From: Nonomuraea helvata
Lineage (GTDB): Bacteria; Actinomycetota; Actinomycetes; Streptosporangiales; Streptosporangiaceae
Direction: 5' to 3'
DNA: 64,000 nt
NCBI RefSeq assembly: GCF_039535785.1
Contig: NZ_BAAAXV010000009.1
Location: forward strand, 1,178,001 to 1,242,000
The position numbers were made by a program, and so were the translations under genes. Position 1 is the first letter of the stretch. Every line of letters starts with the position of its first letter. Under the pieces are notes generated by a model that did not search any database, was not told where the DNA came from, and worked only from the letters and a program-made list of their open reading frames with translations. Positions 36,779 to 45,028 of this stretch are shown in pieces.

Positions 36779-37675
36779 TCACAGCAGAGGCGGAAAAGCG
36801 TGACCTCTTCGCAGCCGCAGCTCGTTCAGCATCTGCTGGATGACCTCGCGTACGTGGTCGGTGAGGTTGAACACCAGCATGGGGTCGTCGGCCGCCGACG
36901 GCTCGTACTCGTCGGTGCGGATCGGCTCACCGAACTCGATCATCCACTTGGACGGCAGCGGCACCAGCCCGAGCGGCCCCAGCAGCGGGAAGAACGGCGT
37001 GATCGGCAGGTAGGGCAGCCCGAGCAGCCTGGCCAGGGACTTCAGATCGCCGATCTTGGGATAGATCTCCTCGGCCCCCACGATCGCGGTGGGCACGATC
37101 GGCACCCCGGCGCGGATCGCCGAGGCCACGAAGCCGCCACGACCGAACCGCTGCAGCTTGTAGCGCTCGGAGAACGGCTTGCCCACGCCCTTGAACCCCT
37201 CGGGGAACACCCCGACCAGCTCGCCCTTGCGCATCAGCCGGTCGGCGTCCTCGGGGCAGGCCAGCGTGTGGCCGGTCTTGCGGGCCAGGTGGCTGAGCAC
37301 CGGAAGCTGGTAGACCAGGTCCGCGCCGAGCAGCCGCAGCGGCCTGCCGGCCTCGTCGTGCATGGCCACCTGCAGCATCAGCGCGTCGAGCGGCAGCGTG
37401 CCCGAGTGGTTGGCGACGACCAGCGCCCCGCTCTCCTCGGGCACGTTCTTCAGCTCGACCGTCTCGACCCTGAACCATTCGTTGTAGAGCGGCCTGATCA
37501 GCTCGAGGATCACCTTGTCGGTCAGCTCGGCGTCGTAGCCGAACTCGTCGACCTCGTAGTCGCCCTCGACCCGCCGGCGCAGGAAGGCGAGCATGCTGGC
37601 CACGCGATCGGGCTTCTCGAACGACGGCGCCGCGCTGATCGGGATCACGCGGGCACCCTCATGCGCAACACTCAA
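36779..37675 (-). CDS. PlsC-like 1-acyl-glycerol-3-phosphate acyltransferase family protein
   Basis: A 298-residue lysophospholipid acyltransferase family protein. The catalytic NHSGTLPLD (NHx4D) motif and the FPEGFKGVGK motif are visible around residues 90 and 155. It starts at TTG 37675 overlapping the epimerase stop (TTGA), backed by GGAGGT eight bases upstream. A related enzyme beside the epimerase gene occurs in Streptomyces, probably for membrane lipid synthesis. The acceptor is unknown. Confidence 0.85.
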   Translation of the reverse strand: MSVAHEGARVIPISAAPSFEKPDRVASMLAFLRRRVEGDYEVDEFGYDAELTDKVILELIRPLYNEWFRVETVELKNVPEESGALVVANHSGTLPLDALMLQVAMHDEAGRPLRLLGADLVYQLPVLSHLARKTGHTLACPEDADRLMRKGELVGVFPEGFKGVGKPFSERYKLQRFGRGGFVASAIRAGVPIVPTAIVGAEEIYPKIGDLKSLARLLGLPYLPITPFFPLLGPLGLVPLPSKWMIEFGEPIRTDEYEPSAADDPMLVFNLTDHVREVIQQMLNELRLRRGHAFPPLL

Positions 37676-38667
37676 CTGCGCACACCTCCGAACGGATGGA
37701 GGCCGCGCGAGCGCAGGAAGTCGTCGAACGCCGCCCCGGTCGTGAACTTGGGCTTCCAGCCGAGCTCCGCCTCCAGCGCGGAGGTGTCGACCGCGCGGCC
37801 ATGGCACAGCAGCCTGACCTGCTCGGGCGAGTATTCGACCAGCCCGATCCTGCGTGCGGTGTCGCCCAGCGCCTTGAAAGCGGGCGAGAACAGCGGCATG
37901 GAGAACCGCCCCGCCCGCCTGGCGCACTGCGACAGCAGCAACACGCCTGCCCCGGCCACGTTGAACGTGCCGGGGTGGTCTTCGGTCGCCATCCGGCGCA
38001 GCACCTCGACCGCGTCGTCCTCGTGGACGAACTGCAGCCGCGGATCGAAGCCGAACACGGTCGGCAGCACCGGCTGGACGAAGTAACGCGTCAACGGCGA
38101 GTCGACGCCGGGTCCCATGAAGTTGGCGAAGCGCAGCATCGACACCGTCACGTCGGGCCGGCGGCGCGCGAAGCCCCGGACGTAGCCCTCCACCTCGGCC
38201 GCGTCCTTGGCGTAGCCGTGGGTGGGGCCGTCCGGCGGCTCCAGGTCCTCGGTGAACACCGCGGGGTCGCGCGGCGACGAGCCGTAGACGGCGGTGGTGG
38301 AGCGCACCACCACGCGCCGCACGGTCGCCGACCGCTGGCAGGCACCGAGCAACTGCATGGTGCCGATGACGTTGTGCTCCTTCATCGCGGCCCTGCCACT
38401 GCTCCTCGACGGAGCGCTGACCAGGCTCATGTGCACAACGGTGTCGATGTCCGCAGCCGCGATCACCTGAGCGATGTCAGGGCTGCGCAGATCCACCCGG
38501 ACGAACTCAGTCCGGCCGAGAGAGATGCCGCCGTCCCGCGTGAGCGAGGGGGGCGGCACGGTGTCAACTCCTATGACGCGGCTGATGTCCGGGTCGGAAG
38601 CCAGAACGCTCGCCACCCGGGCGCCTATGTGGCGCGAGACCCCGGTGACAAGCACGGTGTGGGTCAT
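37672..38667 (-). CDS. NAD-dependent epimerase/dehydratase family protein
   Basis: A 331-residue extended-SDR protein. TVLVTGVSRHIGARVASVL is the NAD-binding motif at the N-terminus, and an STTAVYGSSPRDP segment and a Y-x-x-x-K-like YAKDAAEVE supply catalytic residues. Substrate unknown. Upstream lies the tiny bS22 gene; downstream is the coupled acyltransferase. The same set is found near bldN in Streptomyces. Confidence 0.87.
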   Translation of the reverse strand: MTHTVLVTGVSRHIGARVASVLASDPDISRVIGVDTVPPPSLTRDGGISLGRTEFVRVDLRSPDIAQVIAAADIDTVVHMSLVSAPSRSSGRAAMKEHNVIGTMQLLGACQRSATVRRVVVRSTTAVYGSSPRDPAVFTEDLEPPDGPTHGYAKDAAEVEGYVRGFARRRPDVTVSMLRFANFMGPGVDSPLTRYFVQPVLPTVFGFDPRLQFVHEDDAVEVLRRMATEDHPGTFNVAGAGVLLLSQCARRAGRFSMPLFSPAFKALGDTARRIGLVEYSPEQVRLLCHGRAVDTSALEAELGWKPKFTTGAAFDDFLRSRGLHPFGGVRS

Positions 38668-38689
38668 CAGCGCCTCGCAGCTGCGTAAG

Positions 38690-38788
38690 TTACTTCTTGT
38701 TACGCCGCTGGATGCGCGTCTTCTTCAACAGCTTGCGGTGCTTCTTCTTAGCCATCCGCTTGCGGCGCTTCTTGATCACAGAGCCCAC
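38690..38788 (-). CDS. small ribosomal protein bS22 (AURKAIP1/COX24 domain)
   Basis: A 32-residue, extremely basic protein that starts at GTG 38788 and reads [16 protein letters not shown] at its N-terminus, ending in KK. This is the actinobacterial AURKAIP1/COX24-domain protein identified as ribosomal protein bS22 in mycobacterial 30S subunits. It is too short for most gene finders. About 19 of its 32 residues are Lys or Arg. It is 22 bases upstream of the epimerase gene. Confidence 0.93.
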   Translation of the reverse strand: MGSVIKKRRKRMAKKKHRKLLKKTRIQRRNKK

Positions 38789-38938
38789 GGGACCCCCAGG
38801 TGCTGGTAGCAAGTCTTCACGGAGTGCGAGCGCACACCGGCTCACAGACTACCGGCGATGGGCGGTAGATCGCCCCACCGGGGGGTGAGAGCCCGGTCGC
38901 GTCTTACGACGGCCGGGCCTCGCCCGCGACAGCATTCA

Positions 38939-38958
38939 CGACGTGACGGGTCACGTCG
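38939..38958 (-). terminator. stem-loop after the BldC-like excisionase gene
   Basis: CGACGTGAC-GG-GTCACGTCG, a perfect 9-bp stem with a 2-base loop, begins five bases after the stop codon at 38964. It probably ends that transcript and isolates the bS22 gene. Confidence 0.6.
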
Positions 38959-38963
38959 CTACT

Positions 38964-39167
38964 TCAACCTGCCTCGATGTAGGCCTCCCGCAGATAGTCG
39001 TGTACCGCCTGCTCAGGCACTCTGAACGACCGGCCGACACGGATGGCCGGCAACTCGCCAGAGTGGACGAGCCGGTACACCGTCATCTTGGACACCCTCA
39101 TGACCGTCGCGACTTCCGCCACAGTCAGGAACTTCACCTCACTGAGAGGTCTTTCGCCTGCACCCAT
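38964..39167 (-). CDS. BldC-like / excisionase family helix-turn-helix protein
   Basis: A 67-residue DNA-binding protein: KFLTVAEVATVMRVSKMTVYRLVHSGELPAIRVGRSFRVPE, the excisionase/MerR-like HTH also found in BldC. Its place next to the bS22 and epimerase genes matches the Streptomyces gene called bdtA (SCO3328). ATG 39167 (MGAGERPLSE) has a GAAGAGG site; the frame is open six codons further. Targets are unknown. Confidence 0.85.
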   Translation of the reverse strand: MGAGERPLSEVKFLTVAEVATVMRVSKMTVYRLVHSGELPAIRVGRSFRVPEQAVHDYLREAYIEAG

Positions 39168-39185
39168 CGGACGCCTCTTCCGCAC

Positions 39186-39480
39186 GTGGTTTCCGGGTTA
39201 TCCCCACTGGTGCCATTGCTCACGCACGTGTACTGCCGTCAGCGTAAGTCGGGACTCCGGGTGCGCAAACCCCCTAGTTTCTCAGTCGCCGGAGCCACTC
39301 GTCAGCGGAACCAGCGAAATCGCTGGCCAGCAGCCGGGCCGAGCACCTCACTTGGACGTTGGAACTGTCCAAGTTGCCACACATAAGAGTCGCCGGAGCG
39401 CCATCAAAAGTTGGCAAAGGGACAGCGAGCCTCTTGGAATGCGGGCGCGAAAAGACCGTATCGGGAGGACCGATTTCGAC
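39186..39480. other. intergenic region between HTH gene and phosphatase-like gene
   Basis: About 295 bases without a gene I can support. It holds two perfect stem-loops: CCAGCG-AAAT-CGCTGG (39311-39326) and CTTGGAC-N9-GTCCAAG (39351-39373). They could end the upstream minus-strand transcript or belong to the leader of the HTH gene. Confidence 0.55.
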
Positions 39481-40263
39481 TCAAAGGGCTCCTGAGACCT
39501 GAGTGACGAGCCGCTCTGTCAGCGGAGCGTAAAAACGTGGTAGCACATTGTCATCAAGCGGCACGACCACGTCGATCTTTCCCTCGGCCTCGCCGAGGAA
39601 CAGACCCGGGTCGTTGCAGTCGGCGAACGCCACCGTGTGCGCACCCGCCTCTCCCGCCGCTCCCGCCCAGCCGTGGTCGGCGATCACGAGGTCGGGAAGC
39701 TCCCCGCCGAGCTCCTCGATCATGTGGCGCATGGGAGCGGCGTCGTGGGTGTGCACGAACGCGCCCCTGTCGTCGAGCATGGCGATGTCCTGCAGATAAC
39801 GGATCTTGCGCCGGCGTCCGAAATTGGATCCGGAGTAGGTCCACCCCTCGGCAGGAGTGAGCAGCTCGGCCCCGCGCTCGGCGCACAGGCGCGCCAGCGG
39901 CAGGTGCACGGCGAGCAGCCCGGTCGGGTGGCCGGTGGCGAACAGGACGCGCGGGCGCTCCCGCGACAGCACGGCGGCGATGGCCTCGGCCATGTCGTCG
40001 AGCGCATCGATCGTCAGGTCAGGGTCGATGGTGTCCTGGCCCCAGCGGTGGTCGGGATCGGAGACCACGCCCGCGGACTTGGCCATGAGCGCCAGGACGT
40101 CGCGGTACGACCACGGCTGGTCGAAGGTCAGGCCCAGCTTGTAGTACGGGTCGCCGTTGGCGAGCGAGCTGTAGTGGTCGAGGTTGTTCTCGCGGGGAGT
40201 CGCGACGTCGCCGGCTATCCGCGTGTGGACAAGATGCTCTCTAAGTTGGTCGCGGCTCAGCAC
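39481..40263 (-). CDS. conserved actinobacterial phosphatase-like protein
   Basis: A 260-residue protein, commonly annotated simply as phosphatase in Streptomyces. Visible conserved segments are TRIAGDVATPRENNLDHY, VLFATGHPTGLLAVHLPLARL, AEGWTYSGSN and VIADHGWAGAAGEAG, a pattern of Asp/His-rich loops. I cannot assign a catalytic class. GTG 40263 has a GGAAG site and follows acuC by 13 bases, so the two are probably one operon. Confidence 0.7.
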   Translation of the reverse strand: MLSRDQLREHLVHTRIAGDVATPRENNLDHYSSLANGDPYYKLGLTFDQPWSYRDVLALMAKSAGVVSDPDHRWGQDTIDPDLTIDALDDMAEAIAAVLSRERPRVLFATGHPTGLLAVHLPLARLCAERGAELLTPAEGWTYSGSNFGRRRKIRYLQDIAMLDDRGAFVHTHDAAPMRHMIEELGGELPDLVIADHGWAGAAGEAGAHTVAFADCNDPGLFLGEAEGKIDVVVPLDDNVLPRFYAPLTERLVTQVSGAL

Positions 40264-40276
40264 AGCTTCTTCCTCG

Positions 40277-41440
40277 TCAGGGCATTGGATCGAGGCCGTG
40301 CAGGGGGAAGACCGCAAGTCGGGTCGCCATGATCGCACGGTCAATGGGGTCCGCTGGGTCATAACCACCGGACAGGTCGCGAAATTCCGGATTGCGACCG
40401 TCCGTCATCGTCAGCGGCGGTGTCTCGCCCGTACGCTCCCTGACGAACTGGCGCCAGCTCTGACTCGTGGGGGTGTCCGGGTCGATCGGGTGGCCCGCCA
40501 GCTCGGCGATGAGATGGGTCCACGCCCGCGGCACCACCTGCACCAGCTCGTAACCGCCGCCGCCGGTGGCGATCCACCGGCCGCCGGCCGTCTCGTGGGC
40601 CAGGCGGTGCAGGGCGGCGTACGCGGCCCGCTGGCCGTCGACGCTGAGCATCAGGTTGGCCAGGGGGTCGAGCGCGTGGCTGTCACAGCCGTGCTGGGTG
40701 ACCAGGATCTCCGGGCTGAACTCGTGCAGCAGCGGCGGCACGACCGCGTGGAAGGCCCGCAGCCACCCCGCGTCGCCCGTCCCCGCCGGGAGCGCGACGT
40801 TGACGGCCGTGCCCTCCGCGCCGGTCTCCTCGGGGAACCCGGTGCCGGGGAACAGCGTGCGCGGGCTCTCGTGCAGGCTGATCGTCAGGACCCTCGGGTC
40901 GTCGAAGAAGGCGGCCTGCACGCCGTCGCCGTGGTGGACGTCCACGTCCACGTACGCGATGCGGCCCGCCCCCTGCCTCAGCAGCCACGCGATGGCCAGC
41001 GCGGGATCGTTGTAGACGCAGAAGCCGCTGGCCGTGGCGGACATCGCGTGGTGCAGCCCGCCCGCCACGTTGACCGCGTGCTCGGCCGTCCCCTCCCAGA
41101 CGGAGCGGGCGGCGGCCAGCGACGCGCCGGCGATCAGCGCGGAGGCCTCGTGCACGCCCTTGAACGCGGGGTTGTCCGCGGTGCCCAGCCCGGCGCCGAG
41201 GTCGGGCTGCCCCGAGGCGGACACGCGTTTGACGGCCTCGATGTAGGCGGGGCGGTGGACCATGGACAGCTCGGCGTCGGTCGCGGGCGCGCAGCCGGCC
41301 ACCTCGACCTTGTCGAGCACGCCGAGCGCGCGGGCGAGCGCCATGGTCAGCTCCACCCGCACGGGGGCGAGCGGATGGCTCGGGCCGAAGTTGTAGGAGG
41401 TGAGAGCGTCGTCCCAGATCACCCGTGCCGACCTGCTCAT
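40277..41440 (-). CDS. acuC: acetoin utilization protein AcuC-like histone deacetylase
   Basis: A 387-residue member of the arginase/deacetylase superfamily. The zinc-site motif YVDVDVHHGDGVQ, the HGCDSHALDPL segment and GGGGYE near residue 300 are intact, so it should remove acetyl groups from lysines (acetyl-CoA synthetase in Bacillus). ATG 41440 (MSRSARVIWDD) follows GGAGACGG; the longer frame overlaps the divergent kinase promoter. Confidence 0.9.
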   Translation of the reverse strand: MSRSARVIWDDALTSYNFGPSHPLAPVRVELTMALARALGVLDKVEVAGCAPATDAELSMVHRPAYIEAVKRVSASGQPDLGAGLGTADNPAFKGVHEASALIAGASLAAARSVWEGTAEHAVNVAGGLHHAMSATASGFCVYNDPALAIAWLLRQGAGRIAYVDVDVHHGDGVQAAFFDDPRVLTISLHESPRTLFPGTGFPEETGAEGTAVNVALPAGTGDAGWLRAFHAVVPPLLHEFSPEILVTQHGCDSHALDPLANLMLSVDGQRAAYAALHRLAHETAGGRWIATGGGGYELVQVVPRAWTHLIAELAGHPIDPDTPTSQSWRQFVRERTGETPPLTMTDGRNPEFRDLSGGYDPADPIDRAIMATRLAVFPLHGLDPMP

Positions 41441-41543
41441 CCCGTCTCCTCCGTGTGCCCTCGCCTTGGGGCCGACGTTACCGCAGCGCAGGCGCCGCGC
41501 TGTAGGCGGTGATCCGCAAATTTCGTGACTTAGTGTCTTGGGC

Positions 41544-42668
41544 GTGCGGCGAACCTTCCTCAAGATCGTGCGCTTCTTCAGACGCCCTCGGGTCTTCGAC
41601 ACGACGCTCGTGGTCGTGTTCTCCTCTCCCGCTCTGGTACTGCTCCCCTTCATGATCGACCGGGGCGAGGCGAACCCGATCCTGGGCGCGGTGTCCTACC
41701 TGGCGGGCATGGCGGCCCTGCTCATGCGCCGCCGCCGGCCGATCGTGGCTGCCGCGCTGGTGGCCGCGATCGACGTCGTCGGCATCGCGACGGGGATCGT
41801 GCAGTCCGTCAACCCGCCCATGGCCATCGCTCTCTACAGCGTGGGCCGCTACACCACGGGCCGCACGACCGCGATCACGGCGGCCGGGGTGTTCGCCGCG
41901 TACGCGACGACGCTGGAGGCGGTCAGACCGGTCACGGGCGGCTGGGTGACTGCCCTGTTCTTCGTCGGCGTGCCCGTGGGGATCGGGCTGATCGTCCGGC
42001 TGAGGGCCGAGCTCGCCGAGCGCGGCAGGCGGGAGGCCGCCGACGAAGCCGTGCGTGCCGAGCGGCGGCGCATCGCCAGGGAGCTGCACGATGTGGTCGC
42101 CCACCACATCACCGTCATCAACGCCCTGGTCGGCGGCGCGCGCGCCACGCTGCCTCCCGGGCAGGAGGTCACCAGGGACGCGCTGGAGAGCGCCGAGCAG
42201 ACCGCCCGCCAGGCCATGTCGGAGATGCGGCACCTGCTCGACGTGCTCAGGGCCGACGGCGGCGAGGGGCCCGACGCCGCGACAGGAGTGGGCGCCGACC
42301 GGCTGCCCTCGCTGATCAAGGAGGCGAGGAAGGCGGGGCAGCCGGCCGGCCTGACCGTGACGGGAGAGCCCGTCGAGCTGCCTGCGGCCGTGGACCACGC
42401 CGTCTACCGGATCGTTCAGGAGGCACTCACGAACACCCGCAAGCACGCGGTCAGCGCGAGGGCGAGCGTGCGGCTGACGTACGGGCCCTCGGCCGTGGAG
42501 GTCGAGGTGGTGGACGACGGACTGGCGGCGGGGGGCGGCGGCGCGCCGGGGTTCGGGCTGGGAGGCATGGCCGAGCGGGTGGCATTATGCGGCGGCCGGC
42601 TCTCGACCGGGCCGCGCCCAGAAGGCGGTTTCCGCGTGCACGCCCGCATCCCCCTGGAGACCAGATGA
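41544..42668 (+). CDS. two-component sensor histidine kinase (NarL-type)
   Basis: A 374-residue kinase. Five or so hydrophobic helices occupy residues 15-150, followed by a HisKA_3 segment with the phosphorylated His in RRIARELHDVVAHHITVI and an HATPase box (AVYRIVQEALTNTRKHA, then GFGLGGMAERV). No large extracytoplasmic domain is present, so it senses through the membrane. GTG 41544 is chosen; TTG 41538 is possible. It overlaps the response regulator by four bases. Confidence 0.92.
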   Translation: MRRTFLKIVRFFRRPRVFDTTLVVVFSSPALVLLPFMIDRGEANPILGAVSYLAGMAALLMRRRRPIVAAALVAAIDVVGIATGIVQSVNPPMAIALYSVGRYTTGRTTAITAAGVFAAYATTLEAVRPVTGGWVTALFFVGVPVGIGLIVRLRAELAERGRREAADEAVRAERRRIARELHDVVAHHITVINALVGGARATLPPGQEVTRDALESAEQTARQAMSEMRHLLDVLRADGGEGPDAATGVGADRLPSLIKEARKAGQPAGLTVTGEPVELPAAVDHAVYRIVQEALTNTRKHAVSARASVRLTYGPSAVEVEVVDDGLAAGGGGAPGFGLGGMAERVALCGGRLSTGPRPEGGFRVHARIPLETR

Positions 42669-43318
42669 TCAGAATTGTGTTGGTGGACGACCATGGGCTG
42701 GTCCGCAAGGGATTCAAGCTGATGCTCGACGCGCAGCCTGACCTCGGGGTGGTCGGCGAGGCCGCGGACGGCGCGGAGGCGGTGGAGCTGAGCAGGCGGC
42801 TGCGGCCCGATGTGGTGCTGATGGACCTGCACATGCCGGGCCTCGACGGGGTGCGGGCGACCGAGCTGATCACCGCGGAGCTGCCGGAGGTGCGGGTGCT
42901 GGCGCTGAGCACGTTCGACCTGGACGAGAACGTGGTCGCGGCGCTCAGGGCGGGCGCGGGCGGGTTCCTGCCCAAGGACGTCTCCCCCGAGGAGCTGATC
43001 GAGGGCGTACGAGTCGTGCATCGGGGTGAGTCCGCCGTCGCGCCGCGCCTGCTGAGCCGGCTGATCGGCACGTTCGTACGGGCATCACCTGCGAGACCCG
43101 TGCCCGCCGAGCTGGGCGGGCTGACCGAGCGCGAGCGGGAGATCCTCGTGCTCATCGCCCGCGGCCGCTCGAACACCGAGATCGCCGTGGAGCTGTCCGT
43201 CTCCCCCTCGACCGTCAAGAACCACGTGACCAGCCTGTTCGCCAAGATAGACGCCAGGGACCGGGCGCAGGCGGTGATCGCGGCCTACGAGGCCGGGCTG
43301 ATCCGCCCAGGAGAGTAG
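42665..43318 (+). CDS. NarL/FixJ family response regulator
   Basis: A 217-residue regulator with receiver domain (RIVLVDDHGLVRKG; phospho-Asp in VVLMDLHMPG; Lys in GFLPKDVSPEE) and a LuxR-type HTH (LTEREREILVLIARGRSNTEIAVELSV, then STVKNHVTSLFAKI). It overlaps the kinase stop as ATGA. The ABC transporter genes 80 bases downstream are the likely target, as in related TCS-ABC loci. Confidence 0.95.
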   Translation: MIRIVLVDDHGLVRKGFKLMLDAQPDLGVVGEAADGAEAVELSRRLRPDVVLMDLHMPGLDGVRATELITAELPEVRVLALSTFDLDENVVAALRAGAGGFLPKDVSPEELIEGVRVVHRGESAVAPRLLSRLIGTFVRASPARPVPAELGGLTEREREILVLIARGRSNTEIAVELSVSPSTVKNHVTSLFAKIDARDRAQAVIAAYEAGLIRPGE

Positions 43319-43398
43319 GACCAGGCTCCTAGATCACCTCGCGGAAAACGGTCCCCGCGCAGGAAGAAACCGGGCACGGCCGACGGCACGCTCAGATC

Positions 43399-44289
43399 AT
43401 GACCGCGATCCGCGCAACGAACCTGAGCAAACGCTACGGCGCCGCCGCCGCCGTGTCGGACCTGTCGTTCGACGTCGAAGCCGGTCAGGTGACCGGCTTC
43501 CTGGGCCCGAACGGAGCCGGCAAGTCCACGACCATGCGCATGATCCTCGGCCTCGACCGGCCGTCCGGCGGCTCCGTGCTCGTGGACGGGCGGCCGTACG
43601 CGGAGCTGCCGCATCCCCTGCGCAAGGTCGGCGCGCTGCTGGACGCCAAGGCCGTGCACGGCGGGCGCAGCGCGTACAACCACCTGCTGGCCATCGCGCA
43701 GAGCAACGGAATCCCCGCGAGCCGCGTGGACGAGGTGCTGGAGACCGTGGGCCTGAGCGAGGTGCGCAAGCGGCGGGTCGGCGGCTTCTCGCTGGGCATG
43801 TCGCAGCGGCTGGGCATCGCCGCCGCGCTGCTGGGTGACCCCGAGATCCTGATCTTCGACGAGCCCGTCAACGGGCTCGACCCCGACGGCATCCTGTGGA
43901 TCCGCACGTTCATGCGCGAGCTGGCCGCCGAGGGCCGGACGGTGTTCGTCTCCAGCCACCTGATGAGCGAGATGGCGCAGACCGCCGACCACCTGATCGT
44001 GATCGGCAAGGGGCGGCTCATCGCCGACACGAGCGTGCAGGAGTTCATCGGGCGCAGCTCGCAGGGGTACGTACGGGTGCGCTCGCCCCGGCTGGCCGAG
44101 GTGGCGGAGCTGGTCAAGGTGGGCGAGCTCCACCCCGACCACCTGCGCGTGACCGCGATGAGCACGCTCGAGATCGGCACGCTCACCGCTCGCGCCGGGA
44201 TCCCGCTGGAGGAGCTGACGTTCGTGCAGCCGTCGCTCGAAGCGGCCTACATGGAGCTGACCAAGGACAGCCTGGAGTTCTCGTCATGA
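43399..44289 (+). CDS. ABC transporter ATP-binding protein
   Basis: A 296-residue ATPase with Walker A GPNGAGKST, a signature FSLGMSQRLGIAAAL (degenerate from LSGGQ), Walker B ILIFDEPVNGLDP and the H-loop FVSSHLMSE. The C-terminal 80 residues form the usual DrrA/BcrA-like extension. It pairs with the permease that overlaps its stop. Such exporters commonly give resistance to peptides or drugs, but the substrate is unknown. Confidence 0.94.
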   Translation: MTAIRATNLSKRYGAAAAVSDLSFDVEAGQVTGFLGPNGAGKSTTMRMILGLDRPSGGSVLVDGRPYAELPHPLRKVGALLDAKAVHGGRSAYNHLLAIAQSNGIPASRVDEVLETVGLSEVRKRRVGGFSLGMSQRLGIAAALLGDPEILIFDEPVNGLDPDGILWIRTFMRELAAEGRTVFVSSHLMSEMAQTADHLIVIGKGRLIADTSVQEFIGRSSQGYVRVRSPRLAEVAELVKVGELHPDHLRVTAMSTLEIGTLTARAGIPLEELTFVQPSLEAAYMELTKDSLEFSS

Positions 44290-45026
44290 TCGACATCCTC
44301 AGGTCCGAATGGACCAAGATCCGCTCCGTCCGCTCCACGGTGTGGACACTGGCCGCCACGGTCGTGATGATGATCGGCTTCGGCGTGCTCATCAGCGCCT
44401 CCGCCAGAGGCATGGCCGACGGGCCGATCCCCGCTGACCAGGCGATCAGGATGGGCCTCAGCGGAGCGCTGTTCGCGCAGCTGGCCATGGCCACGCTCGG
44501 CGTGCTGGTGATCTCCAGCGAGTACCGCACCGGCGGCATCCGCACGTCGCTCATGGCCGTGCCCAGGCGCATGAGCCTGTTGACGGGCAAGATCGTGGTG
44601 TTCACGGCGACCTCACTGATCGTCTGCGCGGTCGCGTCGGCCGCCACGATCGGCCTCGCACTGGCCATCTGCGGGTCGCCTTCGGTCGAGATGGGCCATG
44701 TGGCGCGGTCCGTGCTCGGAGCCACCCTCTACCTGACCGCGTGCGGCGTGTTCGGGCTCGGCCTCGGCACACTCGTCAGGCACACGCCGGGCGCGATCGT
44801 GTCGGCCATCGCGCTGATACTGGTGCTGCCCACGGTGGCGGGCCAACTGCCGGGGCAGTGGGGCAAGACGGTGGCCGAGTACTTCACCACCAACGCGGGC
44901 ATGCTGGTGGTCTCCGGCAGAAGCAACGGCTCCCTGGGCCCGTGGAGCGGGTTCGCGGTCTACCTCGCCTGGGTCGCGGTCGCCATGATCGCGGGGGCCG
45001 TCCTGATGCAGAAGCGGGACGCCTGA
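44286..45026 (+). CDS. ABC transporter permease
   Basis: A 246-residue membrane protein with about six helices (ABC-2 type): MIDILRSEWTKIRSVRSTVWTL at the N-terminus, then SSEYRTGGIRTSLMAVPRR, typical of partners of DrrA/BcrA-like ATPases. ATG 44286 overlaps the ATPase stop (ATGA). The gene ends two bases before the convergent MacB-like permease. Confidence 0.92.
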   Translation: MIDILRSEWTKIRSVRSTVWTLAATVVMMIGFGVLISASARGMADGPIPADQAIRMGLSGALFAQLAMATLGVLVISSEYRTGGIRTSLMAVPRRMSLLTGKIVVFTATSLIVCAVASAATIGLALAICGSPSVEMGHVARSVLGATLYLTACGVFGLGLGTLVRHTPGAIVSAIALILVLPTVAGQLPGQWGKTVAEYFTTNAGMLVVSGRSNGSLGPWSGFAVYLAWVAVAMIAGAVLMQKRDA

Positions 45027-45028
45027 GG

